Shown here: positions 55,531 through 64,000 of the stretch, in pieces
Layout: each line of letters begins with the position of its first letter
How positions within the stretch are numbered: position 1 is the first letter of the stretch
Origin: Cephalotus follicularis
Lineage: Eukaryota > Streptophyta > Magnoliopsida > Oxalidales > Cephalotaceae
Assembly (NCBI GenBank): GCA_001972305.1
Contig: BDDD01001496.1
Coordinates: 186,001-250,000 of the forward strand
Length of the DNA stretch: 64,000 bases
Reading direction: 5' to 3'
Position numbers and translations under genes: made by a program
Notes under the pieces: generated by a model
Database searches by the model: none
The model's input: only the letters and a program-made list of their open reading frames with translations
What the model was told of the DNA's origin: nothing

Positions 55531-56650
55531 GAAGGAATCCTCTACAAAAAGTTTTTTTCTTTCCCTATGTTGAGATGTTTGACTCCCTCAGAGGCCGATT
55601 ATGCTTTAAGGGAAGTCCATGAAGGAGTATGTGGAAATCATACGAGGGGCAAAACCTTGTCCAACAAATTATTGAGGCAGGGCTATTTCTGGCCCACCAT
55701 GCACCAAGATGCCATCAATTTTTTGAGGATGTGTGATAAGTGTCAGAGGAATGCTAATATAATCAGGAGACCATCAGAGCCTTTGACATCCATCATTACC
55801 CCTCGGCCCTTTTCTCAATAAGGAATGGACTTTATCGGACCATTACCAATGGCAACAAGGTAGAGAAAATACCTCATTGTGGTAGTGGATTACTTCACCA
55901 AATGGGTTGAAGTCGAGCCCCTAGTTACAATAAAAGAGAGGAATACAAAAACTTCGTATGGAAGTCAATCATTTGCTATTTCGGGGTCCCTAGAGTGATT
56001 GTATCCGACAATGGGAAACAGTTTGATTTCCAGGCTCTCTGGGATTTTTGGAAGGAATGGAGAATTGAACATAGGCTTGCTTCTGTAGCCTACCCCCAGA
56101 GAAATGGCCAAGTAGAGGTCATTCACAGAGAAATCATCTCAGGTAAAAAAGCGCCTTGAAGATAGTAAGGGAAGATGGACTGAGGAGTTACCAAGTGTGT
56201 TATGTGCTTACAGAACCACTCCTGAGACCACAACTGGTGAGTCCCCATTTAGCCTTTCATTTAGAGCAGAAGCTATTATACTGGTGGAAATTGGAGTTCA
56301 TTCACCTAGAGTTGTGCATTTCAGCGAAGAAAATAATGAAGAAGGATTGAGAAACCTCCTTGACTTAGTGGAAGAGCTCAGAGAAAAGGCAGTCATCAAA
56401 GTAGCAGCGTACCAACAGAGAGTGAGCCATTATTACAACAAAAGGGTAAATCCCCGACCACTAAGGGAAGGAGATCTAGTCCTCCACAATGTGGCAATAG
56501 CTGATCCTACCAGAACCAGAGGAAAGTTAGCTCCGAATTGGGAAGGTCCCTACAAGGTGAAAAGAGTGCTCCGACCATGAACATTCAAACTTGAAACTCT
56601 GGGGGGCAGGGAGATTCCTGGAGCTTAGAATGCTGAGCATCTAAGGAAGT
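55531..56650 (+). pseudogene. E5 integrase
   Basis: The zinc finger is seen in 55567-55821 (REVHEGVCGNHTRGKTL with CDKCQ). The core is broken: VVDYFTKWVEVEPL and SDNGKQFDF lie in different frames after shifts near 55860, 55945 and 56140. The C-terminal part (56197-56580) has LCAYRTTPETTTGESPFSL, DLVLHNVAIAD and KLAPNWEGPYKV. Ends near 56650 with HLRKYYQ. Confidence 0.88.
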
Positions 56651-57780
56651 ACTACCAGTGATTAGTGCAAGTATGTACAAATGTTCAAATTCAACAATGT
56701 CAATAAAAGATCAATTTTTAACTCAAAAGCATGTTCAAGATTATAGTTCCAAGTTTGCAATGGACCGAAGGCCCCAATGTTCAAGTCCTTAAACCTCTGA
56801 ACAGTCGTCTACTAGTTCTCTCAGTCAAGAAGTTTTAATACAAGCTTGTCCGACCATGCTCTCAAGGGAGCTGTCAAAGCAGGCCTAGAAACAGGATCCG
56901 AGCTCTTTAAGTCTCACGAAGACGTAAAACTCCTAAAGGAGTAAACAAATACAGACTAAAGTCTCAAACAGACTGAGGTCTCAAACCAACAAAGACTCCT
57001 TCTGAGGAGCACAAAGACTCCGTCTGAGGAGCATAAAGACTCTGTTCGAGGAGCATAAAGACTCCATAAAGTTTATCAACAAAAGACTTCTAAGGAAGCA
57101 ATAAGACTCCTAAGGGAGCAAACCTTGGTCAGCAACCCCATAAGAACTTGTCCGACCAAACCAATATCGTAACTTGAGAGGCAAATCCATAAGAACTTGT
57201 AACGATCAAAGTTGTTGGACTAAGCACTTTGAAAGAAGTGTCCCCACAAGGGCTGCAAGCTCAGACAACCTGGTCTAAAAAATAACGGACCAGATGAGAT
57301 CCTGCTCAGCAAACCCGTAAGAACTTGCCCGAGCAGACCAAAAACTTGATCAGCGAACACGTAAGAACTCGCAATGATCAAGTATCTTTGCCTAAGCGCT
57401 TTTGATACAAAGTGTCCTATGGGGGCTAGAAAGCTTAGGTAACTAGGTCTAAAAACTGTAAGACCACAATACAAAAAGTCTATAAAATAGGCTAAGTAAA
57501 AATTCCTAAGGGGAATTGCAATGCTTAAATGAAGCATAATTCAAGTTCTATTTGCTTGCATCAAGTTCTTCCTAAGGGAATTACTAAAGCTCGGATGAAG
57601 CTAAAAAAGCATGCAAAGCAAATAAAATTAAGTTCCTAAGGGAATAAAAAAATACAATGATACCAAAAGTTGTATTTATTGTTCTGAAATGTAAATGTAC
57701 AGAGAATATTTTATTGATTGGAGAGAAATTACATTACAAAAAGAAAAAGTACAAGGCAAAGAAGAAGAAAAAAAGCTACT
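56650..57780 (+). other. E5 spacer between integrase and antisense gene, with 22-bp repeats
   Basis: Non-coding. Three 22-bp units AAAGACTCC-TCTGAGGAGCA at 56991-57012, 57013-57034 and 57035-57056 and a partial fourth unit. Each unit can fold through CTCC/GGAG. Longer irregular repeats of ACTTG-CCGA/ATCAA and TAAGAACT words lie at 57120-57370, and CCTAAGGGAAT repeats at 57505-57640. Confidence 0.75.
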
Positions 57781-60178
57781 CTAGGATTCATCCCCAGAAG
57801 GGATGTTATACACAATAGGAGAAGGAAGAGTTGAAGGGTCCTTGGGCGGAGGTACAAGATTGGGGTCCTTGGCAGGACCGATATACGGGACCATTGCACC
57901 TGGAAGATCTGCTCTAGGTGACCCCGCAAATCCCTGAGCGCGACGTTGTTCTTCCCCATAGGCCTGAAGAGCTCTTTCTTCTACTTCATCAACCCCATCA
58001 TGAAAGAAGTCAAACTCAGGTACTACTAGAAAACAAATCACAGAGTCCAAGGGAAGCTCGGGATGACAGCCGACAAAGTTGTGACAGGTGTAAAATCCCC
58101 TGCGATAAAGTGTCGCGGATTCCATGAGGACTTCCTTTTTAAAACCTTCAGAAGACCTAAACAGTCCACGGCTTTGGACAGGGCACCTTGGAATTCAGTC
58201 GAAGCTTTGAATTCAGCAAGAGCCTTGTCCACTGCCTTGTGGGTACCAACAGTCTCCGTCTCTTGCCACTTTGAGTGCATATCTTCCATGACCTTGAAAT
58301 GATCCTGGAGCTTCACGTTATAGCGAATGGCCAGGTCCTTCTCCCTTGTCTCCTTTTCCAGAGCTTCAACGGTCTGCTTCTTCTCCCCCATGAAAGACTC
58401 TTGGGCCCCGAGCACCTCTTACAACTGGGCATGGGCCTCGTCGGACGATTTCCTCAGCTCCGCATTTTCAGCCTGAAGTTGTACAATCAATGCATAGTCC
58501 TCTTTGGCACTCTGCAGCAAAAGGTAGGCGTTGCCCATAGCCTAGAGAAGAAAAATCCAAGATCAAAGGAGGAGAAAAGAATTTACTTAAGTAGTAAATT
58601 TAAAGAAAGATTACAAACCCTGAAGTTGCTTTGGAAGAGATGGGTCCACATCTTGTCGATGGTCCAGTTCTGCCTCGCTTCCACCTCGGAGGGAAAAAGG
58701 CCCGACTTGAAAGCTCGATTGTAACCCCCGGCATTCTTAAGCTAACACCAGAGTTGTCGAGCTCTTCAAGAATCTCTCTCACCTGGGCGAGCTCTTCGGG
58801 TTCATCAGGGCAGGTATGTTCTTAAGGGCTCACCTTGGGAGCACTTTCCCCATTTGTCCTCCTCTTATTTTTGGAAGGACGGGGTGGAGGATCTTGGGCT
58901 TTCTTTTTGCCCCGTGCAATCTCGGCCCTGGTGGCCTCGGCAGCAGCCCTGGCCTTGGCCTCCGCAGCCTTGGCCTCAGCAGCAACCCTAGGCTCGGCCT
59001 CGGCGGCCTTAGAAGCAACCTCCTTTGCTGCCCTCTTCTCCTTAGCCGCAGTAACTTTCTGAAGATCCTTTCATCTCTCCTACTCAGAATTGACCCTCGC
59101 TTTCTCCCGAGCAGCCCTTATGATGTCAATAGTAGGTTGTTGAGATGCCATTACTGCACGGAATTACAAAAAAGATGTGAGAAATATGTCAAGAAGTAAA
59201 ATTTAAAATAAGAAAAAAAAACAAAGGCAGAATATCTAGGGGAAGGCTTAATACGGCTCTCCCCCTCAACAACAGCCGAGGACCCAAGTTCATCTCGGGC
59301 ATCTTGAACCCTCTCTCTCTCTATGTCCCCGTGAGGACCTCCTCCTCTTCATCCAAGCGAGCACGCCGACCAGAGGACATGCTGAGCCCGACCTGGCGCA
59401 AGCGATCTTCTCATACAACGGAGTTCACCTCCTCTGGTGTCAGGGTAGAGAACAACCCCAGATCTGCCTTCTCGGCCTCGGACAAAATGCTCCTCTGATT
59501 AAGGAGCGTGGTATCCAAGGAGTCGCACCACGGGAAAGGAATGAAATCGGGGAGGTTCTTAACGATGAAATACCTCCCCCTCCAGCCCTTGACAGATTTT
59601 GTGGGCTCCACCAATAACTTTTGGTCTGACTAACACGGGACTTGAAGTAAAAGCCGCGCTTTCCTGGAGAAGCATTGACAGAGTGGAACTCCTTGATTAG
59701 CCCCACAGTGGCGGTCACCCCCATCTCCAAGCACCTCACCAAAAAGCCAATGACCTCAGGATTGAGCTTGAAGCATCGAAGGATGATGATGGTAGTGCCT
59801 CAGAACAGCGATAGCAAATGATGGTAAGGGAAGCCTCAAGACATGCTCCAAAGCATCCACGAATACCACAAAGAGGTCTGGTTTACTCTTTGTAACCTCC
59901 TTGGGTGCTCGGGGAAGTGAATATATTATGCTTCTTGGGAAGCAGTATTTGTCGAACAGCTCCTTCATTTTCTCAGGTCAGAGCACACTTTTATCAAAGG
60001 AAGTTCTGAAAACCTGGGTTCCAGCCTTTGTGGTGGCGACATATAGGGCGCCCGCAGCAGTGGCCCCTATCTCCTCCTGGGCGCCGAGAGGGCGCTCGAC
60101 GACTATGACCCCTCCTATGGCCCGGTCCACCTCCTCAGGGGTTCTAATATATCTTTTGGTTTGCTTGGTTCTGGCCAT
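57781..60178 (-). pseudogene. E5 antisense gene (gypsy-associated extra ORF, broken)
   Basis: Read from an ATG at 60178 (MARTKQTKRYIRTPEEVDRA) to the stop at 57781. Blocks follow in order: KELFDKYCFPRSIIYSLP and LPLPSFAIAVLRHY (59968-59800); KGWRGRYFIVKNLPDF (about 59580); an Ala/Lys-rich helical stretch (59150-58830); a Glu-rich coiled-coil-like region (58415-58090); and an acidic-proline tail ending IPSGDES. The first blocks match what is annotated elsewhere as putative gypsy-type transposon protein. Several stops and shifts occur. Transcription would oppose the gag-pol strand. Function is unknown. Confidence 0.8.
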
Positions 60179-60748
60179 CTCGAGCTTTGTGTAGAGAGAG
60201 AGGGACCAAAATTTAAGAGCTGAGAAAAACCTTGGGAAACCTGGACTGATTTGTAAGATGAACAACAGAATACAGTTCACCTAAGAGTTTTGCGAGATAG
60301 ATCCGAAGAAAAGGGTATTTGAAAGTCGGGAAAGTTGAAGAATCTTAGAAAACACGAGCTTTGGAAGATAAGGAAGCGTAAAGAAGCTTTCTCTAGAAGA
60401 ATGGGAAATTTAAAGAACCATAGATTGTTTTCAGACCTTTGGATCTCTGCAATGATGAACAGTTAAGATCAACACATCGAATCAGGTGTGGGAAATGAAG
60501 CGGCAATGCGTGACAAATGAAAAGACACAAGTGTAAAAACCCTTCCTCTGTCGCATCATTATTAACGCTAATTGAAAGGACATAAAACGACACCGATCTT
60601 TGCTCTGCCGCGTCCTAATTAATGCCAGACCTGGGCCAGCTAGTGAGGCCCAACAGATGAAATGATCTGTATCACATATCAAAACCCTGTTCAACATTAA
60701 GCCATGCCACAAATGGTCTTCCTCCTCTGCCAAGCCCAGAAAATGAAG

Positions 60749-60762
60749 ATCAGGGGGGCATA
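60749..60762 (+). promoter_or_regulatory. E5 polypurine tract
   Basis: GATCAGGGGGGCATA lies directly before the TGATATGGG start of the 3' LTR. Confidence 0.75.
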
Positions 60763-61243
60763 TGATATGGGAAAAATCCATCCAAAAAGATACCGCCATG
60801 TATCCTCTAGAAAACAAGACAAATGTCCTTCAGAGCTACAAACACATGGTCGGGCATTTACAATCTGAAGAGATAACGCACAATAACGCTCCGACGTAAA
60901 ATCAAGGAAATGGCGAGATACTCGGCATTTCCTTAGGGGTACAATAATCATCTCCTCAAATAAAGCAAGGCAGTTAAATACAACAATCAAACACTATACA
61001 CAGGTTCGCCATTTTCATACTCTAAAGAACCTTATTGTTGTTTTCTCTACCAATTCTGTTTAAGCATCGGAGAGTCCTCGGGAGTGAAATCTCATGGACT
61101 TTCGCCTAGTTTGATTTCTTTGTGTAGGGAGGACAATCAAATACCATCAATACAACCTTCTTGGAGAGTTCGTAGCGTTTTTTTTCAACAAATCAACGCT
61201 CTACACGTAGGGTACTGTTGAGGAGTTGATTTCGACATCAACA
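60763..61243 (+). repeat. E5 3' LTR (481 bp)
   Basis: Pair of 50530-51029; ends GACATCAACA, followed by the GTCAT duplication. The 480 bp before it (60280-60748) is leader of the antisense gene and shows no other feature. Confidence 0.92.
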
Positions 61244-61248
61244 GTCAT

Positions 61249-63557
61249 CAACATTTGTAACAAAATAATCATACTTAAGAAATTAAATATTAGTACCCCA
61301 AAGATTTTCAATGCGACGATATTCCATGACTAAGATCTTAAGACTTTAAATGATGTGAGATCACTTGTAAAAACAAACCTTACGTGCACAAAGTGACTTT
61401 TATTCACAAAAGTGGTACCATTAGGAAAGTCACGGAAACTTTTTTTTACCACAAAGGTACAGGACCACCAACCATTATGGTTGTCAATAACAATATCAAT
61501 GGATATGTCACCACACAGTTATGACAAGAGAAATAACTTTCACATATCAAGTACATCATAATAACCTAAATAATCTCGTGAGATTCAAAATAAAACATAA
61601 TTGACTTAATTTCTTGATCTAATAATCACCATCACAAGTCTGATCAGACAACGCAATCACAAAATAAAGAATATTTTCCTTTTAGAGTCTATTATACAAT
61701 ATTGTCTAACAATCAAGTGTTAGACTAAACATAGTATATGTATAATAACTTGTGCATTCACATATTTTCAAAAGTTATCATAAAAGTGTCATACACTAAA
61801 AATTATTACTAGGTGATACATTACTCCACACTCTCACTGATCTTATGCATCACTAAAAGCGTCAAGATGCTTACACACAAAGGATACACAATAAACACAA
61901 AATATACTTGAATTTTCAAAGTGTGGAAACATTTTTCCAAATGGATTCAATTGCTACATCAACAGTTTATACACACAAATCTTAAAAAGTATAAACAGTT
62001 GTTCACAAGATATTTTACCTCTAAATTATTTCAAAATTTTATAATCTTGATGCAATACTAAATTATTTTATTCAATCATTTTTTACAAAATAAGAGTTGA
62101 AACAAATTTGTAACAGAAGATACATCGTTATAAATTTATAAAACTTCAAAATTAGGTAGATAAAAATAATTGATTTGAAAAGAACTAATAAACAATAATT
62201 CAAAAACAATAATCAAATGTCTTGATGTACAAAAATGGTTGATCAAATAAATGATAATAACTAATACTATATTAGTACCACTGAAAGTTTGGATAACAAT
62301 AAATGTATAAAATCATAATTACTCGCACAATCAATTCCAAAAGGATTGATATAACACTTCCAAGCTTTCTTTAAAATAAATTACACAAGGTCTACAGAAG
62401 GTTTAAAAAAAGAGTTGATTTTATTTGGTACAACAACAATAAGACACAATATTTTTACAACGTCCAAAATGGACTAATGAACCAAAATAGATTCATGTGG
62501 CAAATCACCCAAATTTCAAAAGAAATTATCATCCAAGAACAAATTACATTGTAGGTATATCATAGGTCAGACTTAAATATTCATATAATCAAAATTGGTG
62601 ATGAAAATCTATTGACTTTGTAATAACGAAAGATACTCAACGAAACTCCTAATGCATTGAGTACAATTTCACCTTTGGGCAGAGAATGCAGCTTGCAATA
62701 GAATTCTCCAACATGGGTCAACCACAAAAACAATAACATTAAAATCAAATGCCTTGGTTAAAATCTCACATTTGGACAAAGATTGTAATACTCAGCAGGA
62801 TACCAGAAAAATAGGTCAACTACAAATCTCATAATAATGCTTCAAACATTCTCATGGGCATCAAGCAACAAAATAAAATGTATCAATAATAATTCATGTT
62901 TTAGTTGATGAACACAAATAAGACACGAAACATTAATTGTCTCCATAAGTATGATGTTTACAGTAGTCTTAAGCATAATCAAATAAATCAAAAAGCATTA
63001 TTCAACATAAAAATCAAATAGTTGAGCACATATGCTATATTAACAAAATTATAGCATACTCAAATTTCTCAACTCAAGATAGCAACAAAATAATATGTAT
63101 CAATAATAATTCATGCTTTAGCTGATGAACACAAATAAGACACGACACGCTAATGTGTCTCCATAGGTATGATGTTTACACTAGTATCAAGCATAATCAA
63201 ATAAATCAAGAAGTATTATTCAACATAAAAACCAAATAGTTGAGCACATATGCTAGATTAACAAAATTGTAGCATACTCAAATTTCTCAACTAAAAATAA
63301 CTATCTATTGCACTTTATGATCATGACATAGCACCAATATACCTAAATGTAACAAAACATGATCATACAAAAGCATATTCAAAAGAATATTATATAGGTC
63401 ATTAAGTGTTAACAGAATGATAGTTATTAATACATATAAATGAAGCAATTACATATTATGATCATCACTATTTTGAAAAATTTTAATGGCTTTTCTTTCT
63501 TACTTGTACACAATGAGAATTTAAACACAATTGTAACTAATGATAAGTAAAACTTAT
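61249..63557 (-). other. Continuation of the older copia copy, then AT-rich non-coding DNA
   Basis: The first 50 bp (minus: FVTNVDD in phase with the RNase H at 50529) continue the domain split by E5. From about 61300 I recognise no coding sequence: about 75% A/T, short repeats, many ATAATAA words. A 217-bp tandem duplication is at 62864-63291. The remaining frames (63427-63627 and similar) are not supported. Confidence 0.5.
62864..63291. repeat. 217-bp tandem duplication
   Basis: AGCAACAAAATAA starts at 62864 and again at 63081; both copies run through AATTCATG-TTTAG-TGATGAACACAA, AGTTGAGCACATATGCTA and CATACTCAAATTTCTCAACT. The copies differ at about 20 positions, so the duplication is old. 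Confidence 0.9.
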
Positions 63558-64000
63558 TGATATGGGAAAAAATCAAGTTAAACCTGATGCGACACGTGTC
63601 CTTATGCAAACACGGACAAGTGTTCAAGAGACAAGAATTGGTGAGTTAAATGCAGAGGAAGCCTGTTGACCTGTAAAACAGTGATATAAGGAGGACTCTT
63701 CCTCGACATAAGTGCCGAGGACACCCAGTGATTTCAGTGTAAACATTATCCACCTCGGATCCATGTCCGAGGAGACCATGAGAAGCAACCCCGCCGAGGA
63801 TACCCTCGGCCACATAACAAGAGGTCTATTACAATTGACTTCATAGTCAGTGAACCGGTTTCAGGCAGCCGAGGAAGCAACAACTTCAAGGAGGACCTCT
63901 CCTCGGCATAAGTGCCGAGGACGCGCCCAACGGCTCCACTTCCAAGATCTATTTCCTCAGACAGAACCAAAGGTCATCCAATTCAAATACAGGTCTATGG
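63558..64000 (+). mobile_element. LTR of a second Tat-like element (truncated by the window)
   Basis: Starts TGATATGGGAAAAAATCAAG, the same opening as the E5 LTR, then diverges but keeps a GACACGTGTCCT-like block. No end is visible. Four CCTCGG-based hairpins lie at 63701-63720, 63753-63772, 63793-63810 and 63901-63920. Frames at 63624-63970 read through these repeats and are not genes. Confidence 0.7.

Larger units (their letters stand above)
50530..61243 (+). mobile_element. E5: Tat-lineage Ty3/gypsy element with an antisense gene
   Basis: LTRs 50530-51029 and 60763-61243 start TGATATGGGAAAAATCC and end GACATCAACA. The target repeat is GTCAT (50525-50529 and 61244-61248). The order is gag, protease, RT, RNase H, a second RNase H, integrase, then 4 kb with an antisense gene before the 3' LTR. 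The two RNase H domains and the antisense gene are marks of the Tat lineage (Ogre, Retand and Grande relatives). All genes are broken. Confidence 0.93.

Noticed and set aside
58816-59199. Plus-strand Gly/Leu-rich ORFs in E5
   Set aside because: Shadow of the Ala/Lys-rich helical part of the antisense gene on the minus strand.
61300-63557. Degraded RT and integrase of the old copia element
   Set aside because: Expected upstream of the RNase H on the minus strand, but no readable domain was found in any frame, so I left it as unassigned.

Overview
This window is nuclear DNA of a flowering plant and consists almost entirely of transposable elements nested in one another. The evidence is long LTRs with TG/CA ends and 5-bp target duplications, plant-type Ty1/copia and Ty3/gypsy gag-pol remnants, a Mutator-like transposase next to a plant mobile domain, AT-rich spacers, and no intact host gene. 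Nearly every coding stretch is broken by stops and frameshifts, as expected of silenced, probably pericentromeric, heterochromatin. I cannot name the species.

Layout. (E0) A minus-strand chromodomain-type gypsy copy holds the left part: its 3' LTR is at 1-280 plus 27904-28434 and its pol remnant at 28445-30369. (E1) An Angela/BARE-like copia element, 281-27903, sits inside that LTR (duplication TTCTC). (E2) A second Angela-like copia element, 8565-26234, sits inside the 3' LTR of E1 (duplication GCATG). E2 is itself split twice: by 14226-20052 (duplication AGAAT), a minus-strand Angela-like LTR remnant that carries a gag-protease retroelement, and by a 2.64-kb gypsy solo LTR at 20449-23088 (duplication GCTAG). 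Counting E0, this nest is five levels deep.

The middle holds an E2-like LTR fragment (30370-30968); a gag-only gypsy element with 2.2-2.35-kb LTRs (E3, 30969-37094, minus); a MULE with transposase, SWIM finger and plant mobile domain (37130-40600, minus), cut by a 280-bp MITE; and a minus-strand copia element with short non-canonical TA..CA LTRs (E4, 41454-48535) that carries a 960-bp solo LTR and a tRNA-derived SINE. The right part is an old minus-strand copia copy (LTR ~48541-49558, RNase H tail 50262-50529 and 61249-~61300), split by a Tat-lineage gypsy element (E5, 50530-61243) with two RNase H domains and an antisense gene between pol and the 3' LTR. Another Tat-like LTR begins at 63558 and runs off the window.

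Most interesting. The untranslated leaders of E1 and E2 share an architecture that the coding annotation does not explain. Just after the primer binding site lies an island of self-complementary GTCGAC-centred repeats. About 1 kb further on, just before gag, lie four hairpins with a conserved apical loop (TAAA in E1, C-rich in E2) on stems whose sequences differ but remain paired. GTCGAC islands of the same style recur in otherwise unrelated LTRs at 17618-18006, 20751-21800 and 44880-45190. These structures are the best candidates here for an undescribed system, possibly for RNA dimerisation, packaging or regulation.
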